Positions 1 to 10,995 of a DNA stretch of 64,000 bases are shown one piece after another; position 1 is the first letter of the stretch; every line of letters starts with the position of its first letter. Both the position numbers and the translations under genes were made by a program. Location: the NCBI GenBank assembly GCA_950295325.1, contig OX485804.1, forward strand, positions 17,918,001-17,982,000, in the 5' to 3' direction. The stretch comes from Polytrichum commune. Its lineage: Eukaryota > Streptophyta > Polytrichopsida > Polytrichales > Polytrichaceae. Under the pieces are notes generated by a model. The model made no database searches and was not told where the DNA came from. It saw only the letters and a program-made list of their open reading frames with translations.

Positions 1-88
1 TTTTCTTTTTAACAAAAGTAAAAAAAATCATCCATGTTTCTTGTATGTATTGTGGTGGGTACCCCGTTATCACTCGTGGCAATGAACT

Positions 89-433
89 ACACTAAAAGGT
101 ATACTTACCGTCTTATGGTGTTATATGTCATCGTGGTTACTTTTTGAATGACACTTCTAATGGATAAGTTTATAAATATTGTCATCCCAACTTACTTTGA
201 GATTATCCAATTTGGCATATTATACATCTTAACAATCGCGTAATGCAATAATGTCACGAATCATGGAAAATCGCTTAGTAAGTGACAGTAATTGCAACAT
301 TTTAAATCCATAATGCCCCCCCCCCACAAATAATGTGAGGTTTACATTTAGTGTTGGTGACACATGCGGTTTACAATTAGTTTTGAGCAAGACAAATAGA
401 ATCGGTGACACCAAATATAATATTTAGTGTAAA
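89..433 (+). mobile_element. MITE, family D, copy 1
   Basis: This is a non-coding element whose ends read CTACACTAAA on the left and TTTAGTGTAAAG on the right, an imperfect inverted repeat. The interior (TATGGTGTTATATGTCATCG, the TAGTAAGTGACAGTAATT block, and the GGTTTACA-rich right part) aligns with copies at 14251-14843 (same orientation) and about 45848-46190 (opposite orientation). A poly-C run sits at about 317-327. No transposase is visible and no clear target-site duplication was found, so the superfamily is undetermined. Confidence 0.6.
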
Positions 434-1844
434 GTTTAAACAAAACTGGACCAAGGCACAATCACATAATGACAATATGTTGAATTGTGGTATAATCTTT
501 GATAGAATATGCAATGATGAATATGATAATATAACAATAATAAAATTGAGACGTCTTTAAATATATCCATCACACACACACACAAATATAAATAAATAAA
601 TATCAACATCAAATGTGTGTGTGTGCGCGCGTGCGTGTGATGATTAAATATCACAACATTCAAATTATCAATGAGGATTTCACATACTTATCACGAGATT
701 AAGATGTATTGAAGTGTATCAACGAATCTACCCATGATATTGAAATAACCAAACAATCCGTATTTTGAGAGTATATTTAGTTTCAGGTCAACACAAATTA
801 TTTTCCCCCTTCCATTACTCAAACCATGGATGTGTCACTTGGCGTATATGGACTCAAAGTTGTCCAAGTCACAAGCATACAAACTCCTCTTAGTGTGTGA
901 TTTTTGAACACCGCTATTGGAAGGATAACTAGCCAAAAACAAACAATCAAATAATTAGTCACGTTAATGGCTAAATCTTAAATGACAAGTAGTTGATATA
1001 TGTGTTAATATCATGAACAAGGTTAGACTTTGATTACTCAAGGGGCAACTACACTACATATACAATACTATGTATTATCAACATGTGTAAACGAGCTTGC
1101 AATCATAGGGTGACAAATTTAGAAGATGACATAAGACAACTTTGTTGCTACATGGCAAACCCATGATAAATCAAGATGGCCACTCCAATCAACTTGGCAC
1201 ACCTATTACAATGCCACAATGTATGTATGTATGTATGTATATGTAGGGTATATTGTAACAAAAGCATACAAGTATATTAAAGTATAATGAGAAACACATG
1301 TGTGTGCACATATCAAACTTTGGGAATTGCAAAGTCTTGTTGGAGAGGTATACCAACGAAGTCCCAACATTATACCCACCTATTCTCGAAGACATCAATG
1401 AGATGGATGTTGTGTTGTGAATACAAATATGCATCCACCTTAGCCCCAAAAATGCCACTAGCATGGATACAAGGTTAGATTGATCTTCTTTACACCCAAA
1501 TCCATGGGCCTTCTCCTATGGATCATTATCTTGATAATTTTATTGCAAGCTTGTGACTAACTAAGAATTTTGAGTTGGTCTCCGCTTGGGTTTTGTGAAA
1601 GTGGATGATGGAGTAGGACCTATAATATCCAATAACAATGATCAACATCTGCATTAATAGACTCCGATGATGCGTCCAAATGATTTGAAGGCATCGAGCA
1701 TCCAATTTGCACTTGGAAAATATTTAGCTAACAATCACTTGATTATTGTGCCAAGTTTGGTCAACTACCCATTTCTTAACGTGTGGGAATGTTAGCAGTA
1801 TATAAATAGCCAACCGTTCCCAACCGCCATGGTCCCATTTCTTA
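434..1844. other. Gene-free AT-rich stretch with microsatellites
   Basis: I see no recognisable gene. Short ORFs here lack motifs. The stretch holds a (CA)n run at about 571-583 facing a (TG)n/(CG)n run at 613-640, which could pair as a hairpin. A (GTAT)n run lies at about 1220-1240. Phrases from other decayed repeats in the window recur at low identity. Confidence 0.6.
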
Positions 1845-2340
1845 GGGCCACTTTACACACGAGACTGAAAGCCCGTGACCGTTACACTTCAAGCACTTTC
1901 AATGGTGGAAAAAGGCGGAGCCGGTCCAAGTTCGCTTCACACTACGCTTGAGGGACCAACGGAGTATGTGAATGCAAAATGGATGTAACGTCTACATGGA
2001 TTCTTACATGGCATTGAATGGATTGTTTCATGGTCACTTGGACTATTTTCAAAACCACCTCTTGGAGGTAGGCCTAACACAAAACCGGGAGACCATGGCA
2101 CTCCGAACGCTCACAACCATTGGTTTATTCTATTTTTTCATGCGTGAAGATCCACATGAATAGAAATTCATTGAAATAGCATTTGGTTGAGGGCTGGTAA
2201 CATGTGCCTTCACACTACACTTGAGGGCCCGTGACCACACTACATGATTTTGGAGGTGTCTTGTGACGGCCTTTGGACACTCTCTTTTGGGCTCTCACAA
2301 TTTCATGGTCACGGCTCTTGGCTCGTGTGTGAAGTGACCC
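1845..2340 (+). mobile_element. PIF/Harbinger-type MITE, family B, copy 1
   Basis: The element is 496 bp and is bounded by TSD TTA (1842-1844 and 2341-2343). Its terminal inverted repeats read GGGCCACTTTACACACGAG on the left and CTCGTGTGTGAAGTGACCC on the right. A 3-bp TTA duplication with G-rich TIRs is typical of PIF/Harbinger MITEs. An inverted copy lies at 15602-16103 and a diverged copy at 2425-2761. The longest ORFs of copies 1 and 3 (at 1972-2163 and 15780-15977) align in the same frame, but this may only reflect DNA homology. Confidence 0.85.
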
Positions 2341-2424
2341 TTAGACCAACCTTTTTTTTTTTTTTGTAGATGACAATGTCAAACTCTAATAAGTGCTAAT
2401 ATGTCATGGTCGAAATCCAACCTA

Positions 2425-2761
2425 GGGTCACTTTGCACACGTGACTGAGGGCCCATTACCATTGCATTCTAAGATCTCTCGTTGGTCAAATAGGCCGAGA
2501 CCATCGAAGTTCACTTCACACTAGAGGTAAAGGCCTAGGACCCAAAGAAATTATCATAGATGAAAAGTCCACATGGATTCCTACATGGTAGATGATTTAT
2601 AATGTTTCCGTGGTATGCTAGAATTTATGTCAACCCCGCTTCCAAGAGATAGCCTTGATGTAAAATTCGGCATACCATGTTAGTGGTACGGCTTTTGGAT
2701 GAGAATCAATGGCCCTCACAATAACATGGTCATGGCCCTTGGCTCGTGTGTGAAGTGGCCC
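2425..2761 (+). mobile_element. MITE family B, diverged shorter copy
   Basis: It starts GGGTCACTTTGCACACGTGA and ends CTCGTGTGTGAAGTGGCCC, so both ends match the family B terminal repeats. The interior keeps the ACATGGATTCCTACATGG segment of the longer copies. It is about 160 bp shorter than the other copies and its flanking TSD is no longer clear, which suggests an older insertion. Confidence 0.65.
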
Positions 2762-4145
2762 TTTGTCAAATGTTTGTGTCTAAGTTGACAACTAGGTTGC
2801 AAGCATATTTGGGTGCCATAATTATTGATTACGGGAACCAAGCTTCTCATATTCATATATGAAGTTTGCGGTGTTTTTGTATTTATATTCATCGTCTTCT
2901 CAAGTCAATGATAAAATTATGAGAACATATATATTCATGCCTTCATGGATTAATCATCACATTAAAAAGGCTTATCCCATCCCACTCAACACACACACAT
3001 TTTTACAAAACCCTTAAAAAAAAAACACCTAAGATTTTGCACATTTAGTTCTCAACTAGACATGATTAATTCCCCAAAACTCATTAGGGTTTAGAAGGAG
3101 AGAAAAAGAGGAGACTCCAACCTTAAGTCAAAATAGAGAACATACCCTTTATTCCTAGGCATTGTTATCTCATATATGTGGCCACATGCGGGGTTCATTG
3201 AGCCAATTTCATGGGGTTGAATGAGGAGTTTAGCATCTTTTAGCATAAAAAGATTCATGCTAACATTGAGAAATGGATCTACAGTGGGTGAATCCAAATC
3301 TAAAATTGGAAGAGGTGGACTTGGTACCACTCAAGAATGTTATCAAATATTTTGATGCTAACATTTCAACTCAACCCTTGATAAAAGGTGGTAAAACAAA
3401 CATGAGCCAAGTTTATAGTATATGATAATCATTGTGATAGCTAAATTTTGAAAAATAGTTTTAAAAATCACGAGTGCAACCACAAATTGTGCCCAATGTT
3501 GTCTACACTACCACACATGTATTATGCCACACCAACTACAAGGGACGCAAGGGAGACTAGACTTGTTTGTCCATGCCACTTAGAAGAGGGTTATGACATT
3601 TGAAAACCAATTTCATGTGTCATTAAGTGGCCATTATTGTCAAATGCTGGTGATGCTTTTCATGTAAAAACCTTGATGGTAAAGGACAATAGATGGTAGT
3701 TGTAGATGGTGCCATCAAGAATTTTGGAGCATGATCTCAAATGAAACAACCTTGAGAGGTTGAAATGACCTTGTCATTATTTGTTCATAGGCCGACCCAA
3801 CAAGCATGTGAGGTGTCCTTAGACTAGGTCAATACAAAATATTCTTATGATGTTATAAACTATTTGACCTCCAAGGGCCATAAAACCTGAGCAGATTTAC
3901 AAGACATCTGGACCCACCTCCTTTATGGTCTCCAACCGTCGAGATCGAGCCGTGGAAACCAACGACCTAGATTGAGGCCAGGGGACGGCGTCGATTTCGC
4001 TATAAGGAGGTCATCTTCTTCCCCAATCACCGCCTCAGGCACCGAATGGTTTAGTGTGAAGACACGAATCTAATACAAGCAACGAGACGTGAACAAAATT
4101 ATCAGTTGGCATGAAGAGGGGTGACCCCACTAACATCTTAAGGGC
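2762..4145. other. No recognisable gene
   Basis: AT-rich DNA with short ORFs only, including a 79-codon minus-strand ORF at 3091-3330 without a motif. From about 3880 the composition becomes more balanced (the AGGCCAGGGGACGGCGTCG stretch), which may mark the approach to the candidate exons at 4.1-4.9 kb. Confidence 0.5.
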
Positions 4146-4211
4146 TTCACAACTTACAAACACCAACATCCCTGGACTCGGTCTTCACAAAGGGAGGAAT
4201 TTAAGACTCCA

Positions 4212-4895
4212 TATATTCCTCTGTAAGCAGTAGTTCGAGTTGAAGATTTGCGAGTGGTACACGGCAAGTTGGCCCCAGAGATTCCACTCCCGGCCTTTGT
4301 GGGACCTTCGAAAGGAAAGGCACTACAATTTTTTGTGCACGATTCCTGTGGCATAAAAGTGCTCGGTCGTAACTTAAACCCAGTTTCAGGAATTTCAACA
4401 CCTAGCCAGCCAATCCAAGGCTCCAGTTCAGGATCACGCCGACGGGCTCACCGAATGAAACATCAGATACAGGGGGGTGCACGGGTGGTGATAATTATAT
4501 CATTTTGGAATACCAAGATTTCCAAGCACTCTACTTCTAGACATGAACCTTTTATGGGAATTTGGAGTGTCCCTTGGAGTGTCCACAAGAGGCAAGCTTT
4601 CAGACATGTAATGGTTTGGTCTAGTTGTTTTCAACTTTGAGTCTTGCCTACAAACTGTAATGCAAATGGAATTAATGACTTCAAAATTTTGGATGATACC
4701 ATGTGCCCTTATAAATCATTGCACAATCATACAATTTGGGGGGGGGGGGGGGGTTCAGAACGGAGGTTGGTATCCACGTTTTCAAATGCAGGCAGCTGAG
4801 GCTCTAAGAAAGCAACAACAAAACAAAGTGCAATGTGCACGGCATCTTCCACAAATATTGGGCGACCTAGAGTTAAAAGTAAACCAGAGTCAAGG
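4212..4895 (+). other. Possible exons of an unidentified plant gene
   Basis: Two plus-strand stretches look more like coding DNA than their surroundings. The first (about 4232-4475) reads through VEDLRVVHGKLAPEIPLPAF and ...KGKALQFFVHDSCGIKVLG, then a Ser/Arg-rich part. The second (about 4759-4893) follows a poly-G run and an acceptor-like TTCAG, reads GGWYPRFQMQAAEALRKQQQ and ...LPQILGDLELKVNQSQ, and ends at a donor-like CAAG/GTACCT. I do not recognise the family. No start codon, intervening exons or terminal exon could be placed, so this may be a gene fragment, a pseudogene or chance. A protein-level search of these two pieces would settle it. Confidence 0.25.
4738..4754 (+). repeat. Poly-G homopolymer run
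   Basis: A run of about 17 G residues. Similar runs of 10 or more G or C occur at about 317, 10569, 27384, 27711, 30067, 31966 and 37251, an unusual density for one window. Confidence 0.8.
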
Positions 4896-4998
4896 TACCT
4901 CTACCCACTGGATCTTCATTTTCCACAGCTTTGAATATATACTTGGAGTGTGCCACCATCTGCTGGGCCAACTAGAAGCAGTGCCAAATAATATCTGA

Positions 4999-7290
4999 GT
5001 CCACAATGTTTGTTGAACGAGTCACAAGCTGCCGTGAACCCCCTTACCTGCCCGGCCTCACCCAACATCAGTACGAACAACCACTTTCAATTCAACTTTC
5101 CTTCTTTAGTGGATGTGTGAAATGTAGTAGGTAAGTAGACACATTGTATCTACTTCACTTGCAATTCAATCTGATGATACAAAAGTAAAGAGGGTGGAAA
5201 TCTACTCAGTGCGGACATACTAAAATATGTTGTTAGGTGAGGATTGGCCTGTTCCCAAACGACATAAGAAAGTATATATGAAGATATGAATTTTCCTTTT
5301 CTTCTTGACGGTGGTGGGGTCTGTTGGAAGGTTGAGCTGTCGCCTTCCATTTTTAGCCTACACCGTCCACATGGGGCCCCTTTATTTGACAGCACCGTCC
5401 ATAAACAAAGATGCTCCGCCAGCCTGCACAAGAACTTCAAATTTGTATTACCAATTACTTATATTGCAAAAGGAACCACGGGAATGTGACCCAAGTTAAA
5501 CTCTTTAGGAATTTAGAGCAAAAACATGCACAGCCGCTGGCAGGAACGCATCCTAGGCATCCTTTGCAACAGGAATGCAGACAGTTTTATTAGCTTGAAC
5601 GTCCACAAAGTAAAGAAATCGAAGTCCTGATGGGTCATTGATGATATCCTTTTGATATCATGTCCTTGAGGTGCAACCTGTTCACTTTGTGACAATTTAG
5701 TTTCTGGCAGCACTGATCAGGGTCAAATCGTGTTTCCTGATAGTTTGGAGGACCTCAAAAATCGCCAGTCACTGATGATGACACCAGGTGGGGAGAAACC
5801 CAGGCATCATGAACATAACCAGAATCCAAATATTCCTGCAGCAATCACTAGGTTACAGATAAGTTGAACCTTCAACTCAGGATAAAACATGGCAAATGTC
5901 ATTTTTATGAAAGATGCAGAACATGTTCTATTATTAGCTGAGTGGGCACAACCCTCAGGTCCATGACGTAAAGGAAGTGTCACAGAAATTTGGGCACAAT
6001 CTGAAAAATTTACTCAAAATAAATACATAAATGATAAGAGAGAAGTAGACTTTTGTGATAAACATTCATCAGAATGAGAACGTGTGCGTCTATCCACTTC
6101 TTCAAACCAGGAATTTTATGACCCATCAGAGTTTGTGAGAAAGGAGCAAGTTGCCATAATGACATAATGGACATGGACATCAAGAAAGGAGATGTGTCTG
6201 AAACATGAATTTGATTTTGAATATTAAATGGCAACCTTCGACCCAAATCAAGTTCCCTTCTCACTCCTGCTTTAGAAAAGAACAATGAATACAAAAACAA
6301 GCCGCTTTGCAACTGGCTTGGTGCCTCTATTGAAGAGGACTTGGAATTTCGGAGGTCATAGTGAGCTAGTCTAATCTCTACATTGCAGCTGCTTCCAAAC
6401 TGGGCCTGCGTCATCTTATACAAATCTTTTTCCACCCAAATTCCCCCTTTTCTCACTGTTCATTGAGTACTGTAATTGGCAAAAAGAGAAAACACTCTTT
6501 GAACCAGAGATGCCTCCATTCAACCTCCAAATTAGAGCATGTTTCGATGGGTGCACGGCCTTCAGGATTAATGCAACAGAAGGGTTCCTGTACACAGCAT
6601 AGCTGACTAGGAAGGTAAAAACTTATTTCGAACAGAAATAGGCTCTATGATATTAATGAAGGAGGTGACATCTCTGCATAATTAGAATTGAAGCTCTGAA
6701 AATTCCACAAATCACAACCTGCTTTCTCCACACCACACCATGGACATTGAATGTATCAGGGCAGGGCGAGTAGGAGACATACAAAGCCTGGTGGGAGAAC
6801 TAGGATGAGAACCACATGTCCAGATGGGCCATTCCACCTCCGGGGGTCAATCTGGAGCTAGCTGTATGTGCTTTGAATCATCAATCTAGTTCGGGATACA
6901 TAGTATATAGTACTGTAGTCTGCCATTCACTGCCTCTGTGGGTTGTACCAGGTTATACATGTAGATTAAAGTGTTCAACGCTTTCATGATCCAATCTTCC
7001 CGCATGAGATCTGAGTAACCATATACACTTGTGAGGAGAGTTAGTCCCCAAAGATGTTGAGAACTCATCTGAATTATGGGGTGAAAATAGTGTACCAATG
7101 GCAAACCAATCTTTGACAGAGGATGATCAAGCTCAAAGCACCCCTCCAGAGTCTTGACCTTCACTGCAAACAAAAGCATGTGCAAGACATAAAAAAAGTC
7201 ATAACGAGTTGTCATCAAGGTTATAAAAATATTCGTAAGGGTGCCTCAGGCCCCCTTCACACTAGAGCTTGAGTTGAGAGATTGAACTTG
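4999..7290. other. No recognisable gene; several moderate ORFs
   Basis: Composition is less AT-rich than most of the window. Minus-strand ORFs of 96 (5150-5440), 148 (6010-6456) and 110 codons (6886-7218) have no motif I recognise. The stretch lies downstream of RPC4 in its orientation, so a long 3' UTR or an RNA gene is possible, but nothing in the sequence proves transcription. Confidence 0.4.
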
Positions 7291-7299
7291 CAATTTCCG

Positions 7300-8312
7300 T
7301 GAGTATGGTACTTGGATTTGAAAAGCTGTCATCCTACACTCAAACTATTGAGAACTTACCTATCCTCAAGTTCTCAATAGTTTGAGCAAGTGGAAAGTGG
7401 CCATGATCAAAGTAAGATGTCAAGGGGGTAATGTTACAAAACAAACAAGAATTTCATAAAAGCAAAAGAATGTGTGAAAGCCCATTGAGGCCCACCAAAC
7501 AAGAGCTCTCTTGAACTCTCGACATTCCTAAGCTGCCTCATGGATTTTAGGGAACATCGAGTGAAAATCCAAAGGTAACGTAGCAATGTAACGTGGATTT
7601 AAGAGAGGTTCTACTGTACAGGGGGCCTTAGTCTGTTCACACTCCTGAAAATCTCACATTCTCTTGAAGTTTCAAGAAATGATGTATACAGGAGAATTCA
7701 GTTTGGTGATCAGCAAAATTTGTCTAAATTTGTACTTTTTTTTGTTTTGTCCTGTGTATGTCCATCCTGCCAAGGGTTTTGGGTTTCCAGCTGTGTTTGG
7801 TATTTAAATTTGACAAGCTTTCATCCAACACTCAAAACTAATGAGAGCTTGACCCATCCTCAAGCTCTCACAAGTTTGAACAAGTGTAAAGTGGCCAGGC
7901 TTAAATTGAGATGCCGAACGGGCAATGTTATCAAACTAAATGAGAATTCCTAAAATGCGTGAAATCCCATTGGGGCCTACAAAACAAGACATTGACTGAC
8001 ATTGACCGAATCTCGACACTCCTAAGCTACGTCAAGGATTTGAAGGAATGAAGAGTGAAAATCCAAACGTAGCGTAGGAATGTAGAGTTCTTTTCTTCGG
8101 GCTCTCAACTTCTCTAGTCTACAGGGGGGCTCAGTCTGTCCCCAACTCCTGAGATTCTCACATACACTTCTTAAGTTTCGAGAAACAGTGTATACAGGTG
8201 AATTGAGTCTAGCAAGCAACTAAAACTGTCCAATGTGTACCTTTTTGTTTGTCCAGTGTATGTCAATCCCGCAAAGGGTTCAGGGTTTAAGGTTTCCGGC
8301 TGTGTCTGGTGT
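7300..8312. repeat. ~505-bp tandem duplication at the RPC4 3' end
   Basis: Two adjacent diverged units align along their length (about 7300-7803 and 7804-8312), with an offset of 503-509 bp. Shared landmarks are TCCTCAAG..CTC, GTGAAAATCCAAA.GTA, ACAGGGGG, GTATACAGG and GGTTTCC.GCTGTGT.TGG. The right unit ends inside the last codons of RPC4, so the left unit carries a dead copy of the gene's extreme 3' end plus its 3' flank. Divergence is substantial, so the duplication is not recent. Confidence 0.75.
7341..7384. other. Perfect 17-bp hairpin, conserved in both duplicate units
   Basis: CAAACTATTGAGAACTT at 7341-7357 is the exact reverse complement of 7368-7384, with a 10-nt loop. The paralogous site near 7832-7878 keeps a weaker hairpin in which GAGAGCTT pairs with AAGCTCTC where this copy has GAGAACTT and AAGTTCTC. 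Both sides of the stem have therefore changed together at one position. Confidence 0.75.
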
Positions 8313-9387
8313 CCGGGGCACCATCTGAAATCACACTGTTGACGTCGGGGGTCAAGATAACCCGCTTGGTTACGTCACCGAGAAAACAACAAGTCTTGGA
8401 TATCGTATTGACAGCCGCCAATTCTTGTGCAAACATGCACTCCGTGCCTGGCAAGGCATCCAGAAGCACAGAGCCCAGCTTGAGTTTCACCGCGCCACTT
8501 TCATACACCACAAGCTTGCCCATACTTCCCTTAGGCAGCTTCTCCAATTGCACTGCCCCAGTAGTCTGCCCCACCTTGCCGTTGCTGTCCTTCACCACTT
8601 GCGGTAATGCTGTAGGGATCTGGAAGAAGAAGAGCATGTCTTCATTGGTGCGTTCTATGAGGTCCAGCTCCCTCGCAGGCTCCACCTCATCTTCATCGGC
8701 CTCCACCTCCTCACCCCCAAACTCCTCATCATCCAGCATCCGCATTTCCACATTGCTTGGGGGCCGCAGCGGAAGAGTCACAGGAAAATACCTCTCTAAA
8801 TCAAACACCTCAACATTCTTCCGACCCCCTTTCTTCAAATCCTTTGTCCCTAATGACCCCGCCTGCTGAAACTCCTGCTTCTCTGCTGCCCCTCCCTTAA
8901 CCCCACCCCCACCTCCACCCCCACCTCCACCTCCACCACCTCCACCACCTCCACCACCACCCCCACCCCCACCCCCTCCATGGCTAGGTCTGTGAAATCC
9001 TGCAGGCGGGGCGGTTCCTCTTGCGGCACCGGAGCCAAATCCAAACGCAACGCGAGCAGGACCACGTCGATCAGGTCTTTGTCCCCCACGCCCTGCGTCA
9101 TTCTCAGCCTGCTGCAACAATCTCTGTAGCTCCTTAGGAAGCTCACCATTGCCAGCCCCTGCCTCGTCCCCAGGCTCATTCTTCACGCTTGACAGCTTCT
9201 TCAAGCGTCTTGTTGGCAATTTCGGCTCGAATTTCGTCTTCTTCACACCACCGTGCGTGAAGGCTACGGCAGCAGTGTTTGCCGGTGTTGCGGCAGAAGT
9301 TTCTTCTCCTCCTACTCCTCGCTCTTGCTTCTCCACTTTCACCTTCACCTTCACCTTCCCGCTTATCAACTTCGACATGTCCGCCAT
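8287..9387 (-). CDS. RPC4: DNA-directed RNA polymerase III subunit RPC4
   Basis: The 366-residue ORF is a close fit to the RPC4/RPC53/POLR3D family. This subunit pairs with RPC37 (RPC5) in a TFIIF-like module of nuclear RNA polymerase III and acts in initiation, termination and reinitiation at 5S and tRNA genes. The N-terminus is basic, with a KVKVKVKVE run and then the family signature KFEPKLPTRR (about residues 53-62). A low-complexity glycine run (about 135-162) comes from a CCACCT-type repeat at 8900-8985. The conserved C-terminal domain (about 195-345) contains the acidic linker, FFFQIPTALP, the GKLVVYESGAVKLKLG strand pair, and the GDVTKRVILTPDV end. The start is the first in-frame ATG; a second ATG is at codon 4. 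The gene is intronless here, so a retrocopy is possible although the ORF is intact. A fold-back element lies just upstream and a tandem duplication just downstream. Identity is confident; expression is not shown. Confidence 0.92.
   Translation of the reverse strand: MADMSKLISGKVKVKVKVEKQERGVGGEETSAATPANTAAVAFTHGGVKKTKFEPKLPTRRLKKLSSVKNEPGDEAGAGNGELPKELQRLLQQAENDAGRGGQRPDRRGPARVAFGFGSGAARGTAPPAGFHRPSHGGGGGGGGGGGGGGGGGGGGGGGGGGVKGGAAEKQEFQQAGSLGTKDLKKGGRKNVEVFDLERYFPVTLPLRPPSNVEMRMLDDEEFGGEEVEADEDEVEPARELDLIERTNEDMLFFFQIPTALPQVVKDSNGKVGQTTGAVQLEKLPKGSMGKLVVYESGAVKLKLGSVLLDALPGTECMFAQELAAVNTISKTCCFLGDVTKRVILTPDVNSVISDGAPDTRHSRKP
8895..8985. repeat. CCACCT/CCACCC microsatellite inside RPC4
   Basis: A purine/pyrimidine-biased CCACC(T/C)-type repeat encodes the Gly run of RPC4 on the minus strand. 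Length change in multiples of three would lengthen or shorten the glycine tract without breaking the frame. Confidence 0.85.
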
Positions 9388-9429
9388 CGCTGCAAACTCA
9401 ACCGGTTGCCTAACCCTAATTCACCGTTC

Positions 9430-10616
9430 CCCGGAGGACGTTAAATACCCCCACGAACTTTTGGGGGGGATATTCTGTCAGGGGCAGCCGGCCGACATTT
9501 TTCTGCACCCGACCGAAAACTGCTGCCCGCCCGCCCGATTTCGAAAACATTATTGTACTTGCATTTTTGAAGGCTACATGTCCACAAATCCCATATTGAG
9601 TGCACTTCATTTTCAAGGTCTCAAATCCAATATATATGTTCACTTCCATTGAGTAAATAAACTATTGACTAGATTTCATTTTCAAAGTGAAACTGCCAAT
9701 AAAGCATGTAATTAACTTGAAAGTCAAAAATATTACAAAATCCTCATTAGCACTGAGGTTGTAATTTTTGTCATTAATTTCTTTAATATTTTTAAATATA
9801 TAATATGATATAATATAGTTAATATCTTCTACTATCACAAAGTTTTCATACGCATTTAAACTAGTTAAGTAAGATTGAATGCAACTAAGTCTAACATATT
9901 CTGATTAATCCTAATTCAGCCCAATTAAATCAAAAAAATTGCTTACCAAATTAATTAAGCCTAATTAATCATAAATTATATTTACTGAAGTTAATTCCAT
10001 TTAAATCATGATTAAATCCAATTAAGTACATTTTATAATTAATTTGGGTTAATTAATTTGGTACGCATATTTTTTGATTTAATTGGGCTTAAATAGGATT
10101 AAATAGGATTAATTAGAAATTATTAGACTTAGTTGCATTCAATCTTACTTAACTAGTTTAAATGCGTATGAAAACTTTGTGATAGTAGAAGGTATTAACT
10201 ATATTTTACTTTATTTTTACTTTATTTTAAAAAATATTTTAAAAATGAATTAGTGACAAAAATTATAACCTCAGTGCTAATGAGGATTTTGTAACATTTT
10301 TGACTTCCAAGTTAATTACATGCTTCATTGGCGGTTTCACTTTGAAAATGAAATCTAGTCAATTGCTTATTTACTCAATGGAAGTGAACATATATATTGG
10401 ATTTGAGACCTTGAAAATGAAGTGCACTCAATATGGGATTTGTGGACAAGTAGCCTTAAAAAATGCAAGTACAATAGTTTTTTCGAAATCGGGCGGTCGG
10501 GCGGGCGGGCAACAGTTTTTGGTCGGGTGCAGAAAAAATGTCGGGCGGCTGCCCCTGATAGAATATTCCCCCCCCCCCCGAAAAGTTCGTGGGGGGGTAT
10601 TTAACATCCTCCGCAA
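9430..10616. mobile_element. Fold-back element with ~500-bp inverted arms
   Basis: The left arm (about 9430-9960) and right arm (about 10080-10616) are long, high-identity inverted copies around a short AT-rich centre near 10020. Matching landmarks are GTTAAATACCCCC at the ends, the GGGCGGGCGGGC block, the ATATATTGGATTTGAGACCTT block, the CTCAGTGCTAATGAGGATTT block and TAGTTTAAATGCGTATGAAA. Each arm carries C/G homopolymers near its tip. No ORF encodes a recognisable transposase and no TSD could be assigned, so it could be a fold-back or Mutator-like derivative. The left tip lies about 45 bp from the RPC4 start codon, so the element sits in that gene's promoter or 5' UTR. Confidence 0.85.
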
Positions 10617-10767
10617 GGAATGACAATAAACGTAAAAGCCATTATGTTATTTACTATGATTGGACAATGTAGTGCCCAACAATATTTTTGGGCATAATCA
10701 ATTGAGATCCTAGTGTTCTCAAGGCCAACCGATTACATGTTGATATCCTTAGAATTTTCTTTGAGTG

Positions 10768-10995
10768 ATTGTTAAATCAACCATACAATGGCTTCATTGA
10801 TCATAATCAATATGTAAGGTGTTGACTAAGCTTTGACTTGTCATCCAAGTTGATCAAGTTTATTAATTTCTAACACATAGCTAAATTCTAACTCCTCTTC
10901 ATGTGTGCGATGAAGAATCAAATTTTGACAAGTCATGTGATCATTCGATGTATCTCTCTGGTTGTCTTAACAAACTATGTGGTTGATTTAACAAT
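10768..10995 (+). mobile_element. MITE family C, copy 1
   Basis: A 228-bp element with terminal repeats ATTGTTAAATCAACCA and TGGTTGATTTAACAAT. It aligns throughout with the copy at 17913-18140 of equal length, sharing AATCAATRTGTAAGGTGTTG and TGACTTGTCATCCAAGTTG. No coding capacity. Confidence 0.75.

Noticed and set aside
1972-2163. Conserved small protein shared by MITE family B copies (also 15780-15977)
   Set aside because: The two ORFs align because the MITEs are homologous DNA; there is no sign of coding constraint, and the elements end in TIRs with TSDs.
8309-8869. 186-codon plus-strand ORF
   Set aside because: It is the antisense of RPC4, Ser/Thr-rich and without any motif; RPC4 is the recognisable protein.
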